A stretch of DNA of 64,000 nt from Haliclona indistincta (lineage: Eukaryota; Porifera; Demospongiae; Haplosclerida; Chalinidae), in the NCBI GenBank assembly GCA_964017065.1, contig OZ024792.1, positions 6,815,754 through 6,879,753 on the forward strand. The letters run 5' to 3'. Shown in pieces: positions 1 through 11,667 of the stretch (positions are counted from its first letter, which is position 1; the number at the start of each line of letters is the position of its first letter). Made by a program: the position numbers and the translations under genes. The notes under the pieces are model-generated. The model did not search any database and was not told where the DNA came from. It worked only from the letters and a program-made list of their open reading frames with translations.

Positions 1-159
1 ACTTACTGCATTTTGTGCAAGACATATCCAACAGCTAGAAAGCGAAAATCCAAAATTCTTCGTGATGCGATAACAGACAGCCAAACACAAACAGAACAGA
101 ATGTCAAGCGTTGGGCACAGTGCTTTTAAACTGTGCACAAGTTGAACACAGCACAAAGT

Positions 160-327
160 GCAGCGCATTACTAGTGCCGTGTCGTGCACCGTGTGCACAG
201 GTACTGTGAGTGTGCTGCACACGGTACGGCCGGATGTGCACACAGTGTACCAGTACAGTACCATGTACCAGTACGGTATGTACTGTGTGCACATCCGGCC
301 GGCCGTGTGCACAATTGTGCACACGGT
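160..327. repeat. Complex palindromic repeat
   Basis: The stretch is dominated by short self-complementary words (GTGCAC, GTAC, CCGG). Two arms, about 209-250 and 279-326, are reverse complements of each other: each carries CCGGATGTGCACACAGT or its complement, flanked by CGTGTGCAC-type words. The loop between them is itself built from CAGTAC/GTACTG units. No coding sense is visible. It could be a small foldback element. The TIR element at 335-934 sits directly beside it. Confidence 0.7.
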
Positions 328-334
328 AGTGACG

Positions 335-934
335 TAGTCTCGTCCCCAGACCACACCCCCTCGCTTAATTGCTCGTGAGAGGGTCTGGTGGCTTTAGTTG
401 CACTTTCCTGGGCTTTTCGTGTGCAAGAGTTACGTAACACTAATGAATCCGTATAAAATTAATGTTGGAATTTGCACCTGTAATGCAAGTGTCTAGTACA
501 GTATGTACTTGCGCGTTAGACGAGGGAGACAATCTACGAAGGCGAAGACGTCTAGACAGCAGGTATAGACTCTAGCGTTCTCCAGTCGGGAGGCCGACGA
601 AAACGTCTTTCCCTTGACAAACTCAGGTAAGAGCAAGACGCACGCTGATTGTCTGTCAGACTTTCATAACCGATGCTGACAAATGCAGCTCTGATAGCAC
701 GGTCGAGAACGTCAGGCAAAAGGCTGCAGTCATATCTTCAATGCCATCATTCTATTATCGATGTGGGTTAATTGTATTACGTAATACTTGGCCTTCTGAC
801 CAATCAGATTCTATCCCAGACATTCGGGAAAAAGTTACTTCCTGGCCCAAGAAAATCGACTAAAGCCACCAGACCCTCTCGATCTCACGAGCAATTAAGC
901 GAGGGGGTGTGGTCTGGGGACGAGACTAGACTAG
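335..934. mobile_element. Non-autonomous TIR DNA transposon (MITE-like)
   Basis: The two ends are long imperfect inverted repeats of about 80 bp. The left end starts TAGTCTCGTCCCCAGACC at 335 and the right end reads GGTCTGGGGACGAGACTA at 911-928 with a 6-bp tail. The right arm has a 6-bp insertion relative to the left. The same 8-mer, TAGTGACG, flanks both sides (327-334 and 935-942), which fits an 8-bp target-site duplication as made by hAT-type transposases. No transposase is encoded inside, so it would need to be mobilised in trans. The hAT assignment rests on duplication length only. Confidence 0.75.
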
Positions 935-1079
935 TAGTGACGGTACTGCCGTAGATGTGCGTTATTTGGAAAAGGCGGTAAGTATGACCCACTGCATTAG
1001 TAAAATGTGCTAAGGAACTTCCTATGGCTACAGTCACAAACATTATACAGCATAGTAGTTACATAAAATACAGCAGGTG

Positions 1080-4000
1080 TCAATAGTTAGAGTCATCATT
1101 GACTCCAAAGAGTGGATTATCTTTCAGTAGAGCAGATGACCCACCATCATTGTTATTTTCACTTTCCTTCTTTACACTTTTCTTTGTCCTACGCATGACA
1201 ACTGCAAGTCTAAAAATAATTAATATGGAATGATAATTATTTGATTAGTTTTGTTATTGCTTACAGTGTTATAACAATCCCACCAATAATGATGACAACA
1301 CTTAATATACCAACAAAGACGGCTAGTGGTAGCTCTGATCCCTTGTCAATTATTAAAACAGAATCAATCGTTGTATTGGTTGGATCGATTGTTGTGTTGG
1401 TTGGAACAGTAGGAGACTTTCTGCATATGACTTTAGCCACTTCGATATTGTCAACATTGTTGCTTAATCCTTCAGGAACTAAGTCAGCCCTACAGTTGAA
1501 CACTGTCTTTTCAGTACCATTACACTGTACATTGGTCAGGTGGACAAAACTACTTAGTGTTTCAATCCATGAATTCTTAACTGCTTCAGCCCCTAAAAAT
1601 TACATTTTAGGTAGTAAGTCAAGTTTTTAATGGCTAACCTCCTGATGGGTATCCGAGCTGATTGCACACCACAGCAGTATCCCTGGCTGTCCAACCTGTA
1701 GCTGATATGACACCCCATACTGATCTTGAGCAGACCTCTACTGTGCCCTCTGATTCAGTTGCTCCTCCAGCCAGACGAACATCACCATTGGAACATGCTA
1801 CAACATTGTACTTACATGCACTGATGGAGTCAGAATCTATAATACATACCATCCGTACATACTACTCCAGCTGCATTGCTACTTGTGCATTCAAATGTAC
1901 TGTGGTGTTTTCTAGAACATTCTAAAAGATGTGATTCCCAACCAGCACAAGATACATCGGAGTATACAACTGGTAAATTCCCTTCTCCAAAGATTGAAGA
2001 ATTAGTCACAGGACGTGCTATCACACCTATTGGTGAGTGATTCATTTCATACTCAAACTCAGCTCTAACCTACCTTCTCTTGTTAATCCAAGCTGCTTGC
2101 ACACTACGATGGCATCTGATAAGCTCCAGCCACTTTCACACACAGTACCCCAAACTCCATTATAGCACACCTCAACTCGACCATTCTTGTTTGCTGTTCC
2201 ACCTGCTAGCCGAACAGACCCTTCATCACATGGATTGCTTCCCTCTGTTAACAATCTTTAAAATTTTGTTACATCCTTACAAAATTTTGTACCATAGCAT
2301 GTTATTTTGTTGTTGTTACAAGAAGAGCAGATCTTCTTACGTGAACACTCAGTCATATCAAGTTCAGTTCCAGTACAAGTTGAGTTCACCAAGTAACTCA
2401 CATTAGTAGAGGCAATGGATGCTTCATAGGCAACTATCGTAGCCCCTGTATAAATATTATGTTGCTAAAAATAGCAAAATCATTAGTTGCATTGCACATA
2501 CAGGCATATTCAGTATAGCCCAGTTGCCTACAAGCTACTGTAGCTTCAGACAATCCAATTGAGCAGGCTGCAGTCCATGCTCCATCATAGCAATACTCTA
2601 GTCTACCCTCATTGCTTGCAGCTCCACCGATTAGTCGAATGCTGTCACTAATACTGCATGCAGGAGTGACAGTAGGATTTTCAAGACAGAAATTCGGTGC
2701 ACATGATACTCCCACTACACCAACAAGTTCCAGCAATGCCTTGCCAGTCTCCAGTTCATAAGTGGTCATTGTGCATTCACTGAGAGTCTGTTCATCACCA
2801 AAACAAGTGATACTTCCAGCCTGTATGGTTTTATTAGGCTTTCCAAAGTGTGAATTTACATATGAAACAGCATCTAGTCAAAAAATAATTTCAGTGCTTT
2901 GTCAAATGAAAATTGAGCATACCTTTGCTGTCATACTGCAGTTGTCTGCATACCACTTGAGCATCATTGTCTCCCCAACCAGTCTCACTGATCAATCCCC
3001 AGAGGTTACCAAAGCAGATCTCCACAGTTCCTTCATACTTGGTTGCTCCTCCAACAAGACGTACGTCCCCATCATTGCAGTCTAGAAGACATCTTGTCAT
3101 TAAATTTATGAAAATGATATCATTACTTACGTTCTCCGCAGAGCACTCCGGCTGTTTGCTCACGAGAGCAGCTAAAAGAGGGATAGGTAGTTGTGGTGCA
3201 GTCAATGATTCTCTGTTCCCATCCTCCACACGACACATTGGAGTACACGATGGGACCGTACCCATCACCAAAATAGGAGTTGTGGAATGCAATTGGCTCT
3301 ACAGCGACACAACAGCAGAGCACATTTTGAGAAATAAGCAAAGCATAATTCCCATTAAAATAAAATTATTCATAAATACCAAAACAATGAAGGAATAAAC
3401 AGAAGAATAATATTCATTGCACCAAGCGGAAACGATACTTATAATTGTCGTTAAATAAAAATAGTCATTGGATACCACAAATAGCTGTTACATGTTGTAC
3501 ATGTATATGTTTACCTAATTCGGGATATCCCATTTGTTGACAGACAATATGAGCGTCAGTTTTGTCCCAGTTTTGATCACAAATGCTTCCCCACACTCCA
3601 TTACTGCACACCTCGACTCTCCCTTCCTGTTCAATAATACCATCCACTAGTCTGACTGTGGCTTCCTCACAACTACCCGGCGCTGCAAAATATACAACGG
3701 ATGAACTATAGCATTATAGAACTCTCTCTTACCATAACATCTGATTCCAATAGGAACACATGAAGGTAAACAATCAGCTTCATTTACTACACAGTAACTG
3801 AGGTCTAATACGGAACTGCTGCACGAGATGTTTTGAAAATGGCTGTAGCTGTAGTTATTGGATCCAAATTTTGCATCAGTAAACACAGCAGCCTCTGCAA
3901 TAACAAACAATAATTATTACAGCTATTTAAATAAATTTATTCGAGTGAATTACGTGTATATAGAGTATATCCCAACTCTATGCAAGCTACTGTAGCTTCT

Positions 4001-6123
4001 TGTGGTTGTAAAGTACAGAAATGAGACCACCGCCCATTGTAGCAGTATTCCAAAATGCCTTCGGCAGGAGTCTGTCCACCAGTTAGCTGTATCTGACCAT
4101 TGATGCAGACAGGTGGGGATGGAATTGTTGACAATGGAGGGATGCAAGGTGGGTCTGTGGTAGGAGGACCATGACACGACACTCCTGCAGCATCTACATT
4201 TTTATAAGTTGTCTTTCCAGCAGTCAGAGACAAAGCTGTTTTTCCACACTGTATCAGTTTGTCCTCGGCTCCTGTACAGTTCACATTACTGTAATGTACT
4301 GTCTTGTCAGGTCTTCCATAGTAGGAATCGTGTACAGCATGAACATCTGAGTAAATTATAATCAAAATATACGCTGCCTTTTTGAACTTACCGTGTGTTT
4401 GAAATCCCAGTTGCCTACATACAACTCGAGCTTCATTGCTTCCCCAATCTTGATCACTCACTAGCCCCCACAAGTGATTTCTGCATATCTCCACTGTACC
4501 TTCTGTATCAATTGGTCCACCAGTGATGCGAATATCTCCGTTATTGCATTCTGCACAATTATTATTATTAAGAGATGTTTGGTATTTTGGTGGCTAGCTT
4601 ACCATCTAAACACCGTATACGAACAGCACTGTTATAGTAATAGTAATAGTTGTAGTAATAGCCATAGTAATAGTAGTAATAGTAGTAGCATGTAAAGTGT
4701 GGGTACGATAATTTTGAGCAATGAGAAAGTGTTGGTTCGAATCCTTGACAGTTGATATTTGAGTACAAAACTGGTCTATTGGTACCGTTGGTCAGTTGAT
4801 ATGAAATTGTTTGATAGTACTGATCTATATCTGCATAGTACTATTTATAATAAATTAATACACAATGCTTACGTAAATTGGTTCCAAAATCATAGCCCAT
4901 TTGCTTGCAAGCAACAAGAGAGTCTATCGTGCTCCACCCAGACCTACAGACAGTTCCCCATATTCCATCAACACATATTTCAAGTATTCCTTCTTGAGCT
5001 ATATCACCATTGACCAGTCGCACTGATCCATCAATGCAGGCAGTAGAAATATTTTGTGCTAAAATTTATAATTTAATAATAATTATTTATAATTATTAGA
5101 CTCACAATAGCAGCGAATTGCAGCAGTGCATTGTCGCAAAGATGATCCAGAGGAACAACGAAAATAGCTGTCATCATAGGGTGTACAGTCATTGAGATGA
5201 TTTACATCATAATTGCAACTCATAGAATAAGCATATGATGCACTATGCCCATAATGTGGTGGTAACAAAGCTAAATGAAGTAAGAACAGTGATAATAAAG
5301 CACCAAAGGTGCAGATGCCTCGGTGCAGTAGCATGTATGCTAGCCTGCAATTAGCAGATGCATATGACAGCACGTATGCATGCAGTAGATCAATAGAAGC
5401 ATCAAACAGTTCCATGGAAGCACACAATGTGCACTGAAGCTGCAGTAGAAGTGACCAGCAGATCCATGGAACATTCAGGCAAGCAGCAGATCATAGCAAC
5501 AGTGCTATGGAAGCACAGGCTATAGTGGCAGCTATCCAGCAGCAGCAGATCATAGCAACAGTGCCATGGAAGCACAGGCTAGTGACAGCTATCCAGCAGC
5601 AGCAGATCATAGCAACAGTGCTATGGAAGCGCAGGCTAGTGACAGCTATCCAGCAGCAGCAGATCATATAGCAACAGTGCTATGGAAGTGCAGGCTAGTA
5701 GCAGCTATCCAGCAACTGTACAAGCTGTTGTACAAAAGTTGTATTGAAGCCAAACAGAATAATGCTCAAGTGTAGCTGGGCGTGACTGTAACTGCTCTGC
5801 TCGCTCCGGCTCACCTGTCGAGCAGCTAAGTGAACTCAAACACGCTTTCGTTCGCTAGTTTCACTGCTGCCAATGGAGTCGCGCGAGCTGTACTATCACA
5901 GATCAAGCCTTCAAGTTGCACTGTAGCCATCTGTAGACAGTTTTGTCTATGAAGTAGGCCCGAGCGCTCAAGACGGCTGTTTAGGTTAGCAAATCACGCC
6001 ATAACTTCAAAACAAAGGCTTTAATAGCAAATCTGTCAAATTTGATTTTCATAAACTATCGAGATCTACCTGTATTGCAAGTTTCAGCGCTTAGTAGCAA
6101 GCGGTTGCTGAGATACGCATTGC

Positions 6124-6193
<70 letters not shown>

Positions 6194-6941
6194 CGAACAG
6201 ACTACTGTATGCCTCGTGGCTCCGCCCACACCTCGGCATAATGATCAAATCATAGTGTTTCTTACAGGCATATTCTGTGTATCCAAGCTGCTTACAGATA
6301 ACAGTAGCAACATACAGATCGATTTGACATAATGAGGACCAAATTCCTTGATAGCACACTTCCACTCTACCCTCATTAGAAACAGTTCCATTCATCAGAC
6401 GCACATCACCCTCAATACAGCTTGGTGGTCCAAAATCATGTTCTTTACAGGTTATTCCAGCACTATATGAGCAGCTACTGCTGGTTAATTCACTAGCAGA
6501 TTGCACACATGAATTAAGACTTGTTTCATGTCCAGTACAGTGCCACGTGCGATTGTCTTTTGGACTATTATCATCATTACTCCAACAGCAATAAGGATAA
6601 TGTGCTGTAATAAAAAACATAATAGAGTCCATATTACACAATTGTATACTGTACTGATATATCCAGTATATCCCAGTTGATTACAAGCAACTTTAGCCTC
6701 AGGGCAATTCCAGGAGTTGCCACAAACAGAATGCCAGTAACCAGACACACAGATCTGCATTATTCCTTCATTAGGACTACTACCAGTAGCATTGATACGA
6801 ATTGCATCAGTAGTGCTGCAAGGCTCTACAAACAAATTTTAAGACTTTAGGAGCAAAAATAATTATCCTGATATTACCATAATTAGCCTTGGTGACTTTG
6901 AGCAATGCGCATATCAGAAGAAAAGTAGACTTGAGCAACAT
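1080..6941 (-). CDS. Ten-SRCR-domain transmembrane scavenger-type receptor
   Basis: Multi-exon gene on the minus strand. The first exon (6878-6941) encodes a signal peptide ([16 protein letters not shown]). Ten scavenger-receptor cysteine-rich domains follow, most split by an intron near the middle: first halves end in CxQLGY-like motifs, second halves in a conserved Cys-rich end. Approximate domain spans: 6835-6450, 6420-5105, 5040-4600, 4555-4170, 4110-3735, 3685-3130, 3085-2695, 2680-2310, 2250-1850, 1835-1450. A Thr-rich stalk, one TM helix ([16 protein letters not shown] region, about 1265-1330) and a short Lys-rich tail ending at the TGA at 1080-1082 complete it. The tail holds an NPLF motif. 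Estimated length is 1,100-1,200 residues. SRCR receptors bind ligands at the cell surface; the specific ligand here is unknown. Domain 3 has a polytyrosine insertion. Confidence 0.9.
5455..5715. repeat. Minisatellite in SRCR intron, unit about 57 bp
   Basis: About four head-to-tail copies of a unit of roughly 57 bp containing CAGCAGCAGATCATAGCAAC and GCACAGGCTAGTGACAGC. It lies in the large intron that splits SRCR domain 2. It reads open in one forward frame only because the unit is close to a multiple of three; it is not a gene. Confidence 0.85.
6126..6192. repeat. (CA)n microsatellite
   Basis: An uninterrupted CA dinucleotide run of over 60 bp in the same SRCR intron. Just beyond it, at about 6208-6232, lies a short motif that recurs in reverse orientation at about 50829-50849. 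Confidence 0.95.
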
Positions 6942-7171
6942 TTCTCTGAAAAGTTTCACAAGCCTAGTCTGCAAAATAATGCCAAGGTGTTTGAGAATCA
7001 GCAGTTTTTATGAGCCAAGTTCAAATTAAAGTCATGGCTTGTTATTTTAACGGCCCATTGTGATACGTGAATATAATATCAGTGTAGTACTAAAATGGGG
7101 AGTATTATACTTTAAAATCAGCAATTAACTACAACAGAAACATAATATTCAGTAGCAATCACAGCATAACG

Positions 7172-7700
7172 TAATTAGCTTGTTTCAGCTGGAGAATCCG
7201 GAAACTCAAAGTTGTTACCATCATCAGCTTTATCAGTGGGGCTCAGTAAACCATCAGTAGGGCTCATTATACCAGAGTTACCAGCCATGTCATCACTTAT
7301 GATGCTTTCATCATCAGAGCCAGTAGGACTACCACCATTAGGACTCTTCTTAGAACCAACAAGACTCTCTTCCACAGCAACAGGGCCCGTACAGGGGTAT
7401 CTTGAGCAGCAACAGGAATCACTGCAGTGACAGCAGGACTCAACGTACTTGGTTGTTCTGACGGTGAGGACAACTGCTGTGCGGTAAGACTTTCTCGTTG
7501 AGATCGAGAGACTTCAGTAGCACTTGAATTCCCATGTTGAGGAGAAGGCTTTGTTGATTAATTTTCGACTAGGCTTGAAGGAATATCTTGGTCATTAAAT
7601 AGCGTAGCAGATTGACGTTGACCGTTTACTGATAACTCCTTACGAACAGTATATCAGACTGCAGGGTCTTTTCCACTTATGAGACTAGTTTTGTCTGTAA
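7172..7700 (-). pseudogene. Degenerate 3' end copy of the 8324-10258 gene
   Basis: Reading the minus strand, 7175-7375 gives a Ser/Asp-rich tail with SPTGSDDES, GIMSPTD and a short acidic end. These match the C-terminal tail of the 644-aa neighbour (SPTSSDDDS, GILSPTD). Sequence up to about 7700 continues as a weaker match broken by stops and frameshifts. No intact N-terminal part is present. It is best read as the decayed upstream arm of a tandem duplication that also carried the SRCR exons at 7850-8045. Confidence 0.65.
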
Positions 7701-7849
7701 ATCTATACCTATATGTTTATAACCAATCACTTTTATCCAAAACCTTTTGTGCTAGCTGTTGTCGTTCACAAGCAACATCCTTACTGGGTTGTTATTACAA
7801 GCAACATTATTCCGCCATCAGATTGTCATAGTTTAAATTAATTTTGTAT

Positions 7850-8045
7850 ACTGTACTGATATATCCGGTATAATCCAGTTGATTGTAAACAACTTTTGTC
7901 TCAGGGTAACTCCAGGAGTAACCACTAACAGAATACCACTAACTATACACACAGATCTGCATTATTCCTTCATTAGGACTGCTACCAGTTTGTAGAAAAC
8001 GTGACCTAAACAACATTCTCTGAAATTCTAACAATCCAAAAACAA
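7850..8045 (-). pseudogene. Decayed copy of first SRCR exons
   Basis: This stretch closely matches 6645-6785 (the first SRCR exon of the receptor) and then 6920-7010 (its signal-peptide exon and 5' flank). Many substitutions have accumulated: the signal-peptide ATG context is changed, Cys and Gln codons are altered and the order of the match is truncated. It has no downstream SRCR exons, so it cannot make a receptor. Confidence 0.7.
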
Positions 8046-8323
8046 TAATGCTAGAGAATCAGTAGCTTATATGTAAGTAATATTGAAATTCATGGATCAT
8101 TAAAATCTATTATCGGCAGGATGGTCAATTTGAAGTTGTCAATCGTAGATGTGACAGCTAACAAAAATAATTATTAATTTTTATAAAACAATGAACCAAT
8201 GGTTTAGATACTAAACTACAACAGCAACAACAAGTATATGTCCAGCATGCATCTACTACACAATTCAGTACAGTAAAGTCACTATGACGCAGCTTAAGTT
8301 CAGTAAAATCAATGGGTAGAGAG

Positions 8324-10258
8324 TCATTCACCCAAGCCGCTATCGATCGTATCTGTAGGGCTCAGTATGCCACTAACAGACATCTCAGACTCAGACATAT
8401 CTTCAGAATTCCCACTGTCATCATCAGAACTAGTAGGACTTCCTTTAGCATCAGCAACTAGTTGCTCTAGTGCTGGTAACTCCAACGTGAGATTCTCTCG
8501 TTGTGGCTGACTTGCTTCAGCATTTACATCTTGGTCTTGAGAAACATCCATCTGGTTGCTCGAGGCATCTTCTTGCTGTTCTTCGACATCTGTTTCAGTA
8601 TCATCTTCATCTGTTTCTTCTTCAACGGTGTCTTCATCATCTGTTTCTTCTGTCTGACTTCCCGGGACAATGACCTCTTGAAATGCTGTTATCTCAGCCT
8701 GATATTGACCTTCCACTGTTGTTTTCTGACTAGCAGAGAACCTAACAGATTGACTCTGTTGAATTTTTTCCCCGTTTTTACTAGCTAGTGTGTAATCACA
8801 CCCATCTTTAATTCCAAAAGCAGATTTGACACCACTTCCACGGCTGGCCTCTTGACATCTTTGCTGATGGTCGCAAACAGCATCACTACTGGGTCGTTTT
8901 ACAACCTCTAGAGCCGGAATCTCAGAAAGCCTGGGCCTTTGTTTTTGTCGATTTGATGATGCATTAGCTACCACTTCTTGCTCTTTCTTTGTAGCTTTTG
9001 CTTTGACTGTTGTAGCATTTTGGACTTTCTTTACCGGTATATTTTGTGTAGTTACTCCTCCGTACACAATTTCAGCCATTTCACCATTAGAAGTGAATTT
9101 ACAAGGAATTGGCACAGTCTCAGAAAAGAGCTTTGACCACGACTCAACATTAGGAACGGTAAAACAGAGTTGGCCCTTTTCATTACGATAAGGAATTGAA
9201 GTATTCGGATTCATTCCTTGATAAAGCACATCAAAATCATCACAGGAAATAGTCAAAGCAAATTCTTTTGATACACCATGACCTAGAGCATCAATCTTGC
9301 GTACGTGTTTTATTTGGAAAGCCCTTTCTGTCATGGTCTTTGTTGTCGTGATCTGAACGGGAGGTATCATGACAGACAAAGGAGAAGGTATGTGTAGCGC
9401 AGGGATCTCTCCAGCAGGCAGAGCAAGAAGAGGTATTGCATCATCTCCGAAAAACTGCTTCAAAACATAATCAACTATTTCTTGCGTCAATTTGGGGCTT
9501 TTAGCAGTAATTGCTTGCTGTTGTTGCCGAACTGATGTCTGAGAACGGCTAAGATGTTTATTCATCCACTCCGCACTAAACTTTACTCCTTTTTCCTCAA
9601 CAAACCACTCTATGGCAACAATCAGTTTTATAAGCTCTTTCATTTTTAAGAAAAGTGGCTCGTCATAGTACGCGATGGCATCAAATTTCTCTGTAAGATA
9701 CTTGGAATAAGAGGAACTACACATAGAATTGATAGACATCTTTGGATCGCTAAAAGAAATTTCTTCGTCGCTCTTGTCCACTTCAACAGACTTGCACATC
9801 ATGAAGATTGAACCGTGTGAAGCAGCTGCAGAAAAGTATTCGGACGTTGCAAGCCCGTCTAGCTGGCTATTCTCTGCCCATGACTTAAACTTCGTCTTTG
9901 TTTCATCGCTTCTTACCCCGGCATTAAGGCATTTCATGAGCCAGTCAGCTTCAGCGAGAAGTTCGCCGACAGACGTTCCGCGTAAATAAGAGGGTCGGTA
10001 ATCTTTGTAATGTCGTCCATAAAATGGATGGTTTTGAGGGAAGGAAATGTAGAAGAATTCAGGTCGGGCTTTTTCTTGACAAAGTCGCACACATACCGCG
10101 ACATCTTCTTCAGTAATTGAGGGAACGTGAAGCGAGGGAAGGAAACGCAGTTTAGGCACTCCATCGATCACGTCTACAGCACTCAAAGACAGATCCTTCG
10201 GAAAATCGAATCGAAACGCGAGTCCATCATCGTATGTCTTCGAAATCTTGACAGCCAT
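8324..10258 (-). CDS. Uncharacterised 644-aa protein with acidic Ser-rich tail
   Basis: A single long exon with ATG at 10258. I do not recognise the family. Residues 1-235 look like a compact globular domain rich in aromatic residues, followed by a short Gln-rich linker and a second possible domain at about 310-420 (QIKHVRKIDALGHGVSKEF onward). From about 500 the chain becomes strongly acidic and Ser/Thr-rich, with repeated SPT sites and a DSGLGE end, which suggests phosphorylation and possibly regulated turnover (inferred). No signal peptide or TM segment is seen, so it is probably intracellular. It shares a 224-bp intergenic region with the divergently transcribed methyltransferase gene. 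A decayed duplicate of its 3' end lies at 7172-7700. The lack of introns contrasts with its neighbours. Confidence 0.8.
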   Translation of the reverse strand: MAVKISKTYDDGLAFRFDFPKDLSLSAVDVIDGVPKLRFLPSLHVPSITEEDVAVCVRLCQEKARPEFFYISFPQNHPFYGRHYKDYRPSYLRGTSVGELLAEADWLMKCLNAGVRSDETKTKFKSWAENSQLDGLATSEYFSAAASHGSIFMMCKSVEVDKSDEEISFSDPKMSINSMCSSSYSKYLTEKFDAIAYYDEPLFLKMKELIKLIVAIEWFVEEKGVKFSAEWMNKHLSRSQTSVRQQQQAITAKSPKLTQEIVDYVLKQFFGDDAIPLLALPAGEIPALHIPSPLSVMIPPVQITTTKTMTERAFQIKHVRKIDALGHGVSKEFALTISCDDFDVLYQGMNPNTSIPYRNEKGQLCFTVPNVESWSKLFSETVPIPCKFTSNGEMAEIVYGGVTTQNIPVKKVQNATTVKAKATKKEQEVVANASSNRQKQRPRLSEIPALEVVKRPSSDAVCDHQQRCQEASRGSGVKSAFGIKDGCDYTLASKNGEKIQQSQSVRFSASQKTTVEGQYQAEITAFQEVIVPGSQTEETDDEDTVEEETDEDDTETDVEEQQEDASSNQMDVSQDQDVNAEASQPQRENLTLELPALEQLVADAKGSPTSSDDDSGNSEDMSESEMSVSGILSPTDTIDSGLGE

Positions 10259-10482
10259 GATAAGCTTCTTTCAAGTGCGAATGAAAATAATTATAAGTTA
10301 ACTCGAATATGATGCAGTATAAGCCACTGACTGTATAATGCTATTAGCTAGAAAATGTGCACTTGTGTGCAGTTCAAGTTTTTAACTTTGCCGAGTCATG
10401 CTGCGCTGACGCATGATCGATGAATAATTATGATGAACTGAGTCAGTCAGTCAGCTGACTATTAATTTTATGAGCTGTAAAA
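10259..10482. promoter_or_regulatory. Putative bidirectional promoter
   Basis: The two start codons at 10258 (-) and 10483 (+) face away from each other and are only 224 bp apart, so the gene starts must share this region. It contains a tandem GTCA run (about 10440-10455) and no obvious TATA box close to either start. Confidence 0.5.
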
Positions 10483-11498
10483 ATGGCTGCTATCGGCTCT
10501 GAAGAGCTACTAGTTCAGCTGGACGAACTGCTAGCCGCTAATCCCTGCACCCCATCCTACAGTGAAGACATGAACGATGAAGGATACACAGTGCAGCATA
10601 AGCAATGGCACCAGAGGGTAATAACATGCATTCACTGCAGCCTGCCAGCCTCCCCTTTTTATATCCTGTAGGCTGCTCCACAGTTCAACGCGAACGTTAA
10701 CTTCGTTGTGAAGACGGCATGTCAGTTTCTCCAAGAAGACGAGAGCGCTTCCACGAGACCTTTAAGAATATGCAGTATTGGTTGTGGAGACGGCAGAATG
10801 GATAAGATCATTTTAACTAAAATAAAGGAGCAGTACTCTCTGCAGAAGTTCCAGTACGTGGGTGTGGATGTTAATGCGTTCTCATGCAAAAGAGCCAGGG
10901 AGCTTTTGGAGCCCTTAGACAATGTTGATGCAACTCTAATTGCTGCTGACATGACGAATCTAGATCAACAAGAGTTGCAGGGTTTTGATTTTATATTTGC
11001 AGTCCACTCCCTCTATTACGTCACTTCAGTTGAAAAAGCTCTGAATGAAATCCTCAGTCTACTCAAACCTTCAGGTAATGTAAATTTGCAAGTCTTTCAT
11101 ATCTTATATCATTCCTAACAGGTCGATTAGCTATAGCATGTGCTCCTAGATCTCAGTTGTGTCAGCTGGCTGCTCGATTTTGGGAACACGAGTACAAACG
11201 TCCATACCATTTGGGACCAACAGTTACTAGCTTCCTAGATAAGATGGAGGTAACCTACACACTTGAGATACCCAGCAAGATGCCGCTTGACATGACAGGG
11301 TGTTTCAAAGATGGGTTCAAAGATCCGGCTCACAGGATAGTCGTGGATTTCATTGCACAGACCAAGATGGCGCAGTACCCAGCCAGCGTGTTCCAGGTCT
11401 CAGTTGACTACCTGTATTCAATAGCTGAAGGCAAACCAGACCAAGTTGTTATTGATCACGCCATCCAATGGTTGGTCGTGAAACACAAACAGAAATGA
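10483..11498 (+). CDS. HNMT-like class I SAM methyltransferase
   Basis: Three exons (10483-10617, 10672-11074, 11122-11498) give 304 residues, close to the roughly 290 of vertebrate histamine N-methyltransferase. The SAM-binding motif I reads CSIGCGDGRMD, followed by an acidic motif II (YVGVDVN) and a motif resembling FDFIFAVHSLYYV where the family has its post-motif strand. The N-terminal segment with a YxxxHxxWHQ-like stretch is also like HNMT. The likely role is N-methylation of a small amine in the cytosol, but substrate specificity cannot be read from the sequence and relatives use other substrates. Splicing is phase-consistent and all three junctions are GT-AG. Confidence 0.8.
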
Positions 11499-11667
11499 CA
11501 GGAAATACAATTTTGTCAATATTTGTAATCTTGATAATTTTAAATTACAGAACTTGACTAATACAATTACCCTCACAATAATAAACAATACAGATATGAG
11601 TGGAAAGTGGAGTGTTAGGCTAAAGTCATAGGCTAACACACGTGAACTGTTTTGATTCGTAATCATC

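Noticed and set aside
5566..5775. 69-codon open frame on the plus strand
   Set aside because: It is the translation of the 57-bp minisatellite in the SRCR intron.
6042..6332. Open frame with a His/Thr run
   Set aside because: It reads through the CA microsatellite antisense to SRCR domain 2.
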